Assembly (NCBI GenBank): GCA_037143795.1
Contig: JBAWXZ010000016.1
Span: forward strand, 31,131 to 95,130
Source: Firm-13 sp037143795
GTDB taxonomy: Bacteria; Bacillota; Clostridia; Saccharofermentanales; Saccharofermentanaceae
Reading direction: 5' to 3'
DNA length: 64,000 nt
The notes under the pieces were generated by a model. It made no database searches, was not told the DNA's origin, and saw only the letters and a program-made list of their open reading frames with translations. The position numbers were made by a program, and so were the translations under genes. Positions 26,134-34,853 of this stretch are shown in pieces. How positions within the stretch are numbered: position 1 is the first letter of the stretch; each line of letters begins with the position of its first letter.

Positions 26134-27189
26134 ATGCAAAAGACAGTGAAAAATGAACAGGCAATTTTAAACAGAGAATATAAAACGAGTGAGTATATGG
26201 CAATTCCTATCGTGTTTTGCATTGGGATTGAAATCTATCTGATCTGGAGGCTGTTTCAGATAGATGACTCTTCTATGATGCTCTATCATGTTATAGCTCT
26301 GGTACTGATTGCTGTCGGTCTTTTTCAATATGTTAAGAAAGCATATATCAGCATTAGAAGGCTCGAACGCGGTATTGTCGATGGGGAAAGCTTTACAGAA
26401 CATGATAATAATTTATCCCGTGCCTTTAATCAGATCATAGTTGAAAAGGTCAAAGAATCAATGGATCGCGAGTATGCAGCACTTATATGCAAAAAACAGG
26501 CTGAAATCAATGCTCTGCAGAGCCAGATCAATCCTCATTTTTTGTATAATACATTGGATTCAATCCGCGGACAGGCGCTCATAGACGGAGCCAACGAAAT
26601 TGCAGATATGACAGAAGCTTTGTCAGTCTTTTTTCGATACAGTATCAGTCACAAGAATGTTGTCGTGTCACTTGCTGAAGAGCTGAAAAACGTTGATAAT
26701 TATATGATTATTCAACAATTCAGGTTTTCCAATAAATTTGATGTCATTAAAAAAATAGATACCGATTCCGATATTTTGGACTGCAGACTGCCCAAAATGA
26801 CATTGCAGCCAATTATTGAAAATGCGATCTACCACGGACTGGAACTCCTTGAGCAAAGGGGAACATTAGTTATCCGCATTGCAATTACCGATCAGCGATT
26901 GCTGATTCATATCACAGATAATGGCATGGGGATTGAACCGGCGGATCTGATGCGTATTAATGAAGCGCTGGCAAAAGACATCAATTTTTTCTCGCCGGAA
27001 GAGCCCAAAAAGGGAAACGGAATAGCACTGAAAAATGTAAATGATAGAATCAAACTGTGTTTTGGCAACAATTATGGAATTACTCTTTACAGCACAGTAG
27101 GACTGGGAACAGATGTAGAGATTGTTCTCCCCCTTGTTAAGGATGAAAACTACAAAACGCAATTTGAGATCAACGAATTTAACGGATGA
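26134..27189 (+). CDS. Sensor histidine kinase without extracellular sensor domain (YesM-related)
   Basis: A 351-residue kinase of the His_kinase/HATPase family. Phosphoacceptor His135 lies in QINPHFLYNTLDSIR, the N-box near PIIENAIYHG, and the nucleotide pocket in DNGMGI and GNGIALKNV. Two membrane segments (about residues 22-41 and 50-66) are joined by a loop of only about eight residues, so there is no extracellular Cache-type sensor as in ordinary YesM, nor a clear HAMP domain. It must sense within the membrane or through a partner. It ends 33 bases from the convergent ATPase-like gene, a candidate partner. Confidence 0.9.
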   Translation: MQKTVKNEQAILNREYKTSEYMAIPIVFCIGIEIYLIWRLFQIDDSSMMLYHVIALVLIAVGLFQYVKKAYISIRRLERGIVDGESFTEHDNNLSRAFNQIIVEKVKESMDREYAALICKKQAEINALQSQINPHFLYNTLDSIRGQALIDGANEIADMTEALSVFFRYSISHKNVVVSLAEELKNVDNYMIIQQFRFSNKFDVIKKIDTDSDILDCRLPKMTLQPIIENAIYHGLELLEQRGTLVIRIAITDQRLLIHITDNGMGIEPADLMRINEALAKDINFFSPEEPKKGNGIALKNVNDRIKLCFGNNYGITLYSTVGLGTDVEIVLPLVKDENYKTQFEINEFNG

Positions 27190-27222
27190 ACGATCATTTC
27201 CGCGGATTCATATTGTTGAATA

Positions 27223-28671
27223 TTACAGATTACTATAAAGAAACTGCACATAGTTATTAATACTGTTCTCGCTTTTTTCAAAAATTCTGGAAGATGTTCT
27301 TGTGACAATCAAAATTCGATCACACAGCCGCTGGCATTCGGAAAAGTCAGTGGAAATAAGTAAGATGCCCGAACCATTACGAGCCGTTTGATCAATTATT
27401 GTATCGAACTCCTCTTTGATTGCAGGACTGTTGCCTGAAGTCAAATCATTTAGAATCATTATTTTAGGATTCGTGGCAATCCACCTGTAAAGCATAGTCT
27501 TTGTGAAACCCCATTGACTGCGCTGCTGGATATCATCAGCTGAGAAATGGACAGACAGCTGTTCAGATACAAAATCATACAGGTTTTTCTGGATAACTCC
27601 CCAGCGGGATATTTTGGGGAGTGCCTGAAAGAGAAGATTGTCATAAAAATCGAAGCAGGGCAGCAGATCATTCTTACTGTAATTCTCTTTGAGAAGCGCC
27701 ATACCATACTTAACAGCCTCTCTATAATTGTTTGCTTTGTGTCCGGCAACAATTAATGTCGAGTCGCTTGCGAAGAGAAAACTGTTAATAATTTCCCAGC
27801 GGCTGCCGCCTTCCAAGTCAAAAATTCCGAAAACTTCACCGGCATGAACGGTAAATTGAATAGGCCTGTTGTAATTAGAAGGTATGGAAGCATCCAAAAC
27901 GACTTCTTCCCTGACAGTGGATTTGCGGAATGAATGGGATGAACTGCCATAACCGGCACACATTGACATCAGATGGTCAGCACTGTAATCCTCATGGTAC
28001 ATCGTACCGGCAACCATACCGCCGCGCATGATAATTATACGTTCTGTCTCTCTCAGGATCGGGTCATCCTTGCTGCTGATATAAATAAATGTGACTTGCC
28101 TGTTATTTTTGATCAGCCAAACCATATGCATACATTCAGCTACTGTATAATTTTTGGCAATATCATCCAGTATGATGATTTTCGCACCCATTGAAATGCA
28201 TTTTGCAATTTCCAGCAGATGAGTCTGGGACACTGACAGGTCAGAAATTAAAGTATTCGGGGATACATTGATTTTAATCTGCTCAAGGATTGCCACGGTC
28301 TTTGCTGCAGCTGTGTTTGCATTGAATATGAAATTTATTTTAGGCCGTAAGGCAAAAAGATTCTCTGATATAGACAAAACAGGAACGAAATTAGGTGTCA
28401 TACTTATTTTGAAAATTCCAAGCCGCTGGTTATTCCGGCCATAAATAGTGGAATTAAACAGATCAACTGACTTTTCCTGCAGGTACAGCCTGCCTTCAGT
28501 TGCCTGTGACAATCCGGAAATAATATTTGCAAGTGTAGTTTTACCCGAGTTGTGCAATCCGCAGATTCCGAGAAATTCTTCCTGATAAAGATGAAAATTA
28601 ACCTGTTTAAGATACGATTTGTGATTTTTCTCATAAGATAGATTCTCTATTCGTAACACTTCATGCTTCAT
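27223..28671 (-). CDS. Degenerate RbsA-like double ABC ATPase (putative regulatory pseudo-ATPase)
   Basis: A 482-residue protein with the two-domain layout of sugar ABC ATPases but altered key residues. In domain one, Walker A is kept (GLHNSGKTT, 38-46), the signature is LSVSQTHLLEIAK, Walker B is IIILDDI with Asp170 instead of catalytic Glu, and the switch His is replaced by Ser (about 200). In domain two, the Walker A region reads GIFDLEGGSRWE, the LSGGNQQ signature has become RSQWGFTKT, and Walker B is IMILNDLTSG with the Asp changed to Asn and Glu to Asp. The gene is long and undamaged, so it is maintained. It faces the histidine kinase gene and diverges from a complete ABC transporter that has its own ATPase. 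A sensing or coupling role is inferred. Confidence 0.85.
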   Translation of the reverse strand: MKHEVLRIENLSYEKNHKSYLKQVNFHLYQEEFLGICGLHNSGKTTLANIISGLSQATEGRLYLQEKSVDLFNSTIYGRNNQRLGIFKISMTPNFVPVLSISENLFALRPKINFIFNANTAAAKTVAILEQIKINVSPNTLISDLSVSQTHLLEIAKCISMGAKIIILDDIAKNYTVAECMHMVWLIKNNRQVTFIYISSKDDPILRETERIIIMRGGMVAGTMYHEDYSADHLMSMCAGYGSSSHSFRKSTVREEVVLDASIPSNYNRPIQFTVHAGEVFGIFDLEGGSRWEIINSFLFASDSTLIVAGHKANNYREAVKYGMALLKENYSKNDLLPCFDFYDNLLFQALPKISRWGVIQKNLYDFVSEQLSVHFSADDIQQRSQWGFTKTMLYRWIATNPKIMILNDLTSGNSPAIKEEFDTIIDQTARNGSGILLISTDFSECQRLCDRILIVTRTSSRIFEKSENSINNYVQFLYSNL

Positions 28672-29073
28672 TTCGATACCCGCATTACATCTCTTATATT
28701 AAATTTCCGTGGGAATTCTATCCGCTGAACATTGATTTTATCGATACGATAATAGCATTAAAGCTGGGCGTTGGGAAGCTTGCAAACGCTTCTTTCATTC
28801 CTCTGTTTGACAAATTACATAAATATGGGCGGCAAATTGTATAAATTTTATAGAATTTGCCTAAAATAATACACCAAATATAAATCTAATCTCATTGCCC
28901 AAGCGAGTAATCCTTTGTATACTGATCTCGTTGAAAAGAGATTTGCACTGAATTTGTTCGAAAATGTGAAGGGGGTTTACACGGTAGGGCAGACAGTAAA
29001 AATCAGAATTATTTGGGGAATGTCAGTCATTATTGCACAAAATTCGAAAATCAAAAAATCAGGAGGTAAATGA
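28672..29073. promoter_or_regulatory. Divergent intergenic region of the second ABC transporter
   Basis: A 402-base AT-rich region between the degenerate ATPase and the binding-protein gene. A plausible plus-strand promoter is TTGCCC (28895-28900), 17 bases, TATACT (28918-28923), giving a leader of about 145 bases. No convincing gene or clear operator was found. The response regulator encoded nearby could bind here. Confidence 0.45.
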
Positions 29074-30231
29074 ATGAAAAAGATCATCGCTTTAGTATTG
29101 GCAGCAGCAGTCTCATGTAGCCTATTGGTAGGCTGCGGCGGTGCGGCAGCAACAACAACAGCAGCAACAACAGCAGCAGCCGCCGCTACAACAGCAGCAG
29201 CAGCCGTTGATGCAACAACAAAAGCAGCAGCCGAGACAACAAAAGCCGGTACAAAGACATTCAGAGTTGGCATAGCAATGAAAACTTTGAATAATCCCTA
29301 CTTTGTAGCCCTTGCTGAAAACCTCAAAAAGTATTGCCTGGAAAAAGGTTTCGAAGTCGTAAGTACTCTTGACGCTGGCCAGGACGTATCTAAGGAAGCA
29401 GCAAATATTGAGACTTTAATTTCACAGAAAGTTGACTTTATACTGATGGACCCCCAGGATCCCAAAGGCTCTGTAGCTGCTATTGAAGCTGCATTTGCTG
29501 CTGGAATACCTTTGATTTGTGTTGATAATGCTCCTGATGAGAGCAGCAACAGAGTTGCTACTATCTATTCAGATAACAAAGCAAATGGTATGGCAGTTGG
29601 TAACTATGTCGGTGCAAAATATCTTGTTGGAGAAACAATCAATTCCATCATGATCTCCGGCGAAAAAGGAAATTCAGTTGGTAAAGAAAGAAGAACTGGC
29701 CTGATGGCTGGTCTCATTCAGTCCAGAACAAAGATGACAGCTGATGAAGCATGGGCCGCAGCCGTTGTTATGGAACAGGAATTGATCGATAAAGGTTCTG
29801 CATATCAGAAAGATGCTGACTTCCATATCCTTGGTCAAGGATGGGGCGGCTGGACTTCAGAAGGCGGACTCCCTGCAGCTGAAGACCTCTTGGTTGCTAA
29901 CAGCAACGTCAATCTGGTTCTTGGAGAAAACGACAACATGCTCTTAGGCGCTATGACAGCACTTAAGAACCAAGGTCTCGATAAAGTTCTCATCGCTGCA
30001 GCAGCTGACGGACAGAAAGAAGCTTATGAGTTAATTAAGGCCAATACTTCTTATGTCGCAACAGGCTTGAATGCTCCTCCTGCGATCGCAGAATTTGCAG
30101 TTAACCTTGCAGCATCCATTTTGATCGATGGCGTTGCTCCTTATAGTGTTCCTAAAGTTCAGACAACACCTCCCGCAGCAATAACAATTGACAATGTTGA
30201 TCAGTATTATGATGCTAACGCATTGTTTTAA
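29074..30231 (+). CDS. Sugar ABC transporter substrate-binding lipoprotein (second system)
   Basis: A 385-residue lipoprotein. The signal peptide runs to the lipobox LLVGC (Cys about 21). A tether of about 35 residues made almost only of Ala and Thr follows, then a ribose/galactose-type binding fold starting at FRVGIAMKTLNNPYF and including SQKVDFILMDPQDP and VLGENDNMLLGAM. AGGAGG precedes the ATG. It has its own ATPase and permease downstream. Asn and Asp residues in the pocket region resemble RbsB/xylitol-binding proteins, but the ligand cannot be assigned. Confidence 0.92.
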   Translation: MKKIIALVLAAAVSCSLLVGCGGAAATTTAATTAAAAATTAAAAVDATTKAAAETTKAGTKTFRVGIAMKTLNNPYFVALAENLKKYCLEKGFEVVSTLDAGQDVSKEAANIETLISQKVDFILMDPQDPKGSVAAIEAAFAAGIPLICVDNAPDESSNRVATIYSDNKANGMAVGNYVGAKYLVGETINSIMISGEKGNSVGKERRTGLMAGLIQSRTKMTADEAWAAAVVMEQELIDKGSAYQKDADFHILGQGWGGWTSEGGLPAAEDLLVANSNVNLVLGENDNMLLGAMTALKNQGLDKVLIAAAADGQKEAYELIKANTSYVATGLNAPPAIAEFAVNLAASILIDGVAPYSVPKVQTTPPAAITIDNVDQYYDANALF

Positions 30232-30255
30232 TCGAAAGACGTAATCAGGATGAAT

Positions 30256-30295
30256 ATTTCACACAGCCGTTTCACGTGAGGCGGTTGTGTGAAAT
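30256..30295 (+). terminator. Intercistronic hairpin after the binding-protein gene
   Basis: A 14-bp inverted repeat (30256-30269 with 30282-30295, one G-T pair) with a 12-base loop, 24 bases after the stop codon. The following TTTCCTT is a weak T-tract. It likely terminates part of the transcripts and so raises binding-protein yield over ATPase and permease. Confidence 0.65.
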
Positions 30296-30401
30296 TTCCT
30301 TAAAGCAAAAGAAAATTTTATTATTCGAACGAACGAACGATGTTGAAAGAAACCGACAATAAATATGATAAATGAAAAGAACAACAATACAGGGGGCAAA
30401 A

Positions 30402-31895
30402 ATGGCTAATAAATACAGTGTCGAATTATTAGACATAGACAAGAAGTTTGCTGGTGTTCATGCTCTCAGAGCGGCACATTTACAAATTGAGCCTGGTGAA
30501 GTGCATGCCTTAGTCGGAGAAAATGGTGCAGGAAAATCCACATTGATGAAAATTCTTTCGGGTGCTCTTAAAAAAGACAATGGAACAATCGTCTTAGACG
30601 GAGAAGAGATTGATATACATTCCCCCAAAGACAGCATGAAGAAGGGTATTTCCATAATTTATCAGGAGTTTATGCTGGCACCCGATTTAACGGTTGCTGA
30701 AAATATCTTTATTGACAGACTTACAGAAGGCGGAGCACTTATTAATTGGGCGAAACTCAACAAAAACGCAACTACGCTGCTTACTTCCCTTGGATTTTCC
30801 AGCATTAAGCCTACAACAAAAGTTGCCGACTTAAGTGTTGCTTATCAACAGATTATCGAAATATGCAAAGCACTGTCAAGAAATGCAAGGATTTTGATCT
30901 TTGATGAACCGACTGCGGTGCTCACATTTTCGGAAATAGAGAAGCTTTTTGGAATTATCCGGACATTAAAGAGTCAAGGGGTAAGCATTATCTATATTAC
31001 CCACAGGCTGGAAGAAGTATTTTCGATTTGTGATAGAGTTACCGTTATGAAAGATGGCGAATATGTTTCTACTTTTAACGTAGCAGAGACTAACAAAAAT
31101 AATCTTGTCAGCAAGATGATCGGAAGAGAGCTATCCACATTATTCCCACAAAGAAATTCAAATATTGGAGATGTTATTCTTCAAGTAGAAAATCTTAACG
31201 CGGATAAGATAGTGAAAAATGTTACTTTTAATGTTAGAAAAGGTGAAATATTAGGTTTTTCCGGACTTGTAGGTTCGGGAAGAACAGAAACAATGCGTGC
31301 AATATTTGGTGCGGATAAAATAGACAGCGGGAAAATTATATACCTTGGCAAAGAAGTTCTGTTTAAATCGCCAAGACAAGCTGTTGCAAACAAGATTGGC
31401 TTATTACCGGAAGACAGAAAGAAGCAAGGTGTTTTACTTGGGCAAAGTATAAGAATTAACACAACGCTTACTTCTTTGAAAATAGCCAAAAACAAGCTCA
31501 ATATTTTAGATAGAAAAGCTGAAATAAAGCGGGTAACGGATATATTGGCACAGTTAAATACGAAATACAATTCGACGGAAGATCCTGTTTCCAGTCTGAG
31601 CGGCGGAAATCAGCAAAAAGTTTCCCTGGCAAAGTGGCTTGCAGCGGGCTGCGAAATTATCATTCTTGATGAACCGACCAGAGGTGTTGATGTTGGTGCC
31701 AAAATGGAAATTTACAGAAACATAAATGATCTGGCTGCAAAAGGAGTGGCTATCATTATGATTTCATCAGAAATGGTGGAGCTGATCGGTATGTGCGACA
31801 GAGTTGATGTTATGAGGCATGGTACTATTGTGGGTGAACTTGATAAGGCTGAGTTATCAGAAATTAACCTAATATCTTTAGCAATGGGAGTGTAA
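30402..31895 (+). CDS. Sugar ABC transporter double ATPase (RbsA type, second system)
   Basis: A 497-residue fused double ATPase with intact motifs: Walker A GENGAGKST, signature LSVAYQQIIEICK and ILIFDEPTAVL in half one; GLVGSGRTE, LSGGNQQKVSLAKWL and IIILDEPTRGVD in half two. It should power uptake through the permease that starts six bases after its stop. The frame is open to an ATG at 30372, but AGGGGG before the ATG at 30402 fixes the start. Its intact motifs contrast with the degenerate copy at 27223-28671. Confidence 0.93.
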   Translation: MANKYSVELLDIDKKFAGVHALRAAHLQIEPGEVHALVGENGAGKSTLMKILSGALKKDNGTIVLDGEEIDIHSPKDSMKKGISIIYQEFMLAPDLTVAENIFIDRLTEGGALINWAKLNKNATTLLTSLGFSSIKPTTKVADLSVAYQQIIEICKALSRNARILIFDEPTAVLTFSEIEKLFGIIRTLKSQGVSIIYITHRLEEVFSICDRVTVMKDGEYVSTFNVAETNKNNLVSKMIGRELSTLFPQRNSNIGDVILQVENLNADKIVKNVTFNVRKGEILGFSGLVGSGRTETMRAIFGADKIDSGKIIYLGKEVLFKSPRQAVANKIGLLPEDRKKQGVLLGQSIRINTTLTSLKIAKNKLNILDRKAEIKRVTDILAQLNTKYNSTEDPVSSLSGGNQQKVSLAKWLAAGCEIIILDEPTRGVDVGAKMEIYRNINDLAAKGVAIIMISSEMVELIGMCDRVDVMRHGTIVGELDKAELSEINLISLAMGV

Positions 31896-31901
31896 GCAAA
31901 A

Positions 31902-32909
31902 ATGGAGAAGACTAAAATCGCAACACAATTAGAAAGAAAGAGTATCGGGAAGTTTTTACTGGAAAACAATACGTATGTCATGTTCATTTGTCTGTTTGTT
32001 GTCTGTTCATTGTTATCAAAGGATTTCTTTTCGTGGAGAAATATAGGAAATCTTATCAGACAAAATTCAGCATATACATTTATGGTTATGGGAATGCTAT
32101 TTGTAATCATTACCGGCGGTATTGACTTGTCAGTCGGTGCGATGGTTGCCCTTGGAAGTGTCGGCTCGGCATATGTTTTAACTAATCTCGGGTTACCGGT
32201 ATACCTGGCATTTATATTGCCTCTTGCACTTACGACAATATTGGGACTTGTTACCGGGCTTCTTGTATCCTATGCAAAAATGGCTTCATTCGTAGCTTCG
32301 CTTGCTATGATGACTATGGCACGGGGGTTGGCGTTAGTTATTGCGAACGGCTCCCCAATTATTGTCCCGAAAGGTTCGATTGAACAAATTGCTACAATTA
32401 AGCTAATAAGTGCAACTCCCGAGCTAACAAAAACATTAGGTGAAATTACACCGCTGCTCGGTTTGTTCATACTGATAATCGTTTTAGTATTCTGGTTTAT
32501 ACAGAAATATACATCCTATGGACGTATCATACTTGCAATTGGCAGCAACGAAACAGCTGTAAGATTGGCTGGTATTAATGTCAGGGTTATGAAATCATCC
32601 GTTTATGCAATCTCCGGGTTATGTTCAGGATTTGCAGGTATTATCGCTGCTACAAGAACACAGGTTGGTGCACCGGTAGCTGGAATGGGCTGGGAACTTG
32701 ATGCGATCGCGGCGTGCGTTATCGGCGGTGCAAGCTTAAGCGGCGGTTCCGGTACTGCATTCAAGGCATTAGTTGGTGTATTTGTACTTGCCCTTATTGG
32801 CAATATCATGAACTTACTTGCGATTCCGTCTTATCCCCAGGATATTATCAAGGGTGCGATTATTATCTTTGCAGTTCTCCTGCAGACAAAGAGTTTTAAA
32901 GACGAATAA
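31902..32909 (+). CDS. Sugar ABC transporter permease (RbsC type, second system)
   Basis: A 335-residue hydrophobic permease of the ribose/xylose family. Motifs are FVIITGGIDLSVGAMVALG, the GRIILAIGSNETAVRLAG coupling loop and AIAACVIGGASLSGGSG. It starts six bases after the ATPase gene and is followed by a dehydrogenase, so transporter and first oxidation step are linked. About ten membrane segments are expected from the family. Confidence 0.92.
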   Translation: MEKTKIATQLERKSIGKFLLENNTYVMFICLFVVCSLLSKDFFSWRNIGNLIRQNSAYTFMVMGMLFVIITGGIDLSVGAMVALGSVGSAYVLTNLGLPVYLAFILPLALTTILGLVTGLLVSYAKMASFVASLAMMTMARGLALVIANGSPIIVPKGSIEQIATIKLISATPELTKTLGEITPLLGLFILIIVLVFWFIQKYTSYGRIILAIGSNETAVRLAGINVRVMKSSVYAISGLCSGFAGIIAATRTQVGAPVAGMGWELDAIAACVIGGASLSGGSGTAFKALVGVFVLALIGNIMNLLAIPSYPQDIIKGAIIIFAVLLQTKSFKDE

Positions 32910-32942
32910 AGTGAAACACCATATATGTGGAGGCATAGTAAA

Positions 32943-34007
32943 ATGAACAAAAAAATGACAGCATTACAGGCATTTGCTCCTTTTGATTACAGAATAGAAG
33001 AAATAGATATTCCTAAGGTTGAAGCGGGCGAAATCTTAATGAAGGTTCATGGCTGCGGGATCTGCGCCAGCGATACTAAGACATTCCATGGCGGAAAACG
33101 TGTATGGGGACAAACTCCCGAGACCCGTTACATCGAAACCCCTGTCACTGCCGGACATGAATTTTTTGGCGAAATTGTTGAATTAGGTGAGGGTGTTGAT
33201 AATTTCGAAGTAGGCGATTTCATAATTTCTGAACAAATGGTTCCGTGCAATGAGTGCAAGTACTGCAAACAGGGACATTACTGGATGTGCAGACGCCATT
33301 ACATTCTCGGCTTCAAAAAAGACGCACCCGGCGGGTTTGCGCAGTACTGCAAAATCGGCAGGAATGGCATTAATCACAAACTCCCGAAGAACTTTCCGGT
33401 AGAACTTGGATCCATCATAGAACCTTATGCATGTGCTATGCACGCCGTTGAAAGAGCTAATATCAAACATACAGATGTTGTTGTTATCAGCGGCCTTGGA
33501 TGCATAGGACTGGCAATGGTTACTATTGCCAAAAAACTTTCACCGGCCATAATTATCGGGCTCGATATCAGACAGAACAGACTTGATAAAGCAATTGAAT
33601 TCGGTGCCAACTATGTTTTCAACCCGATGGAGTGTGATGTCGCTGCTGAAATCAAGAAACTGTCTGATGGATACGGATGTGATGTGTATATTGAAGCATC
33701 CGGAAGTGAAAAGAGTGTCGCTCAGGGTCTTGACTCAATCGCTAATCTGGGAAGATATGTTCAGTTCGGAATATTTGCTGACAAAATTTCTGCCGACTGG
33801 AACATAATCGGAGATACAAAAGAAATCGATATTCTCGGATCACACCTTGGGCCGTACTGTTACAAAGCAGTTATCGAAGGTATGATTGACGGATCGATCA
33901 AGACCAATGGAATCGTTACCCATACATACAACCTTAAGGATTGGGCAGCTGCTTTTGAAACAGCAGAAAAGGATCCGACATCCATTAAAGTTACAATCGT
34001 CCCTTAG
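32943..34007 (+). CDS. Zinc-dependent polyol dehydrogenase (MDR family)
   Basis: A 354-residue medium-chain dehydrogenase. Catalytic zinc ligands are in GCGICASD and GHEFFGE, structural-zinc cysteines in CNECKYCKQGHYWMC, and the cofactor motif is GLGCIGLA. By eye it resembles tetritol/polyol dehydrogenases such as the erythritol/L-threitol group (inference). GGAGG nine bases before the ATG at 32943 sets the start over an in-frame ATG at 32925. It is the last gene of the second transporter operon and is followed by a terminator. It probably oxidises the imported polyol to a ketose, the expected substrate for the kinase at 34854. Confidence 0.83.
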   Translation: MNKKMTALQAFAPFDYRIEEIDIPKVEAGEILMKVHGCGICASDTKTFHGGKRVWGQTPETRYIETPVTAGHEFFGEIVELGEGVDNFEVGDFIISEQMVPCNECKYCKQGHYWMCRRHYILGFKKDAPGGFAQYCKIGRNGINHKLPKNFPVELGSIIEPYACAMHAVERANIKHTDVVVISGLGCIGLAMVTIAKKLSPAIIIGLDIRQNRLDKAIEFGANYVFNPMECDVAAEIKKLSDGYGCDVYIEASGSEKSVAQGLDSIANLGRYVQFGIFADKISADWNIIGDTKEIDILGSHLGPYCYKAVIEGMIDGSIKTNGIVTHTYNLKDWAAAFETAEKDPTSIKVTIVP

Positions 34008-34022
34008 TGTTTTCTCCTCCAA

Positions 34023-34074
34023 AATAATAGGATTGGGTCAAATACTTTATTGTATCTGACCCAATTCTATTATT
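34023..34074 (+). terminator. Terminator of the second ABC transporter operon
   Basis: An 18-bp inverted repeat (34023-34040 with 34057-34074, one G-T pair) with a 16-base loop, ending in TATTATTTCC. It lies 15 bases past the dehydrogenase stop, and splits this unit from the deoC unit. Confidence 0.8.
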
Positions 34075-34119
34075 TCCTGCAGTATATGAACACGAATTGA
34101 CTAGAATCAGGGAGAAAAA

Positions 34120-34779
34120 ATGACACAATTTGAATTAGCACAGATGTTAGATGTTACTTTGGTCAGAAACAACAACACAATCAAAGAAATCGATGATCTG
34201 ATAAAGAATGCAAAACAATATGATTTTGCCTGTGTGTTTACACTGCAGTGCTATTTACAGCATGTGCATGATGCCTTGCTAAATGATACCACCCATGCAG
34301 GGGGCGTTATCGGATTTCCTTCAGGTGGGGAACTCACGGAAGTCAAGCTTTTTGAAACACATTCCAATATTGCATCCGGCGCTGACGAGTTGGATATGGT
34401 TATCAATATCGGTTGGTTATTAAGCCGGAATTATGATGCCGTTTTAGATGAGATAAAAAGAATCAAGGACATAGCACAGGAAAAGCCTTTAAAATGCATT
34501 ATTGAGATTTCCTGTCTGGATGAGTACTTTGCAAAAAAAGCTTGCGAACTGGTTCTGAAGTCCGGTGCCGATTATGTTAAAACCGGAACCGGCTGGTTCG
34601 GACCGGCAACAATTGAACAAATCAAACTGATTAAATCGGTTGTCGGCAGCGATATCTATATTAAAGCGGCCGGCGGCATTCGTGATCTGGAAACGGTTGA
34701 ACGCTTCAAAGCAGAAGGTGTTCACAGAATGGGTATCAGCTTAAAAAGTGCGATAGATATCATGTCACAGGTGAACTAA
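34120..34779 (+). CDS. deoC: Deoxyribose-phosphate aldolase-family protein
   Basis: A 219-residue DeoC-family class I aldolase. The Schiff-base lysine is expected in ADYVKTGTGW, the partner lysine in IYIKAAGGIR and the proton-relay Asp in DELDMVINIG. DeoC cleaves 2-deoxyribose 5-phosphate to glyceraldehyde 3-phosphate and acetaldehyde; relatives accept other sugar phosphates. It starts a three-gene unit with an FGGY kinase and a mannitol-phosphate-dehydrogenase-like protein, not with nucleoside genes, so a catabolic role on a non-nucleoside sugar phosphate is likely (inference). Confidence 0.88.
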   Translation: MTQFELAQMLDVTLVRNNNTIKEIDDLIKNAKQYDFACVFTLQCYLQHVHDALLNDTTHAGGVIGFPSGGELTEVKLFETHSNIASGADELDMVINIGWLLSRNYDAVLDEIKRIKDIAQEKPLKCIIEISCLDEYFAKKACELVLKSGADYVKTGTGWFGPATIEQIKLIKSVVGSDIYIKAAGGIRDLETVERFKAEGVHRMGISLKSAIDIMSQVN

Positions 34780-34853
34780 ATAACTAACCACTTACAAAGC
34801 AATTTTTAATGACGAAAATTGTAATTATGAAGCAGATACAAATAGGAGGAAAC

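Noticed and set aside
28779..28796. TGCAAACGCTTCTTTCA considered as a catabolite-response element
   Set aside because: The right half does not fit the consensus ending, and the match is too weak to call.
30325..30342. GAACGAACGAAC short tandem repeat
   Set aside because: Only about three and a half copies, with no structure or motif to support a role.
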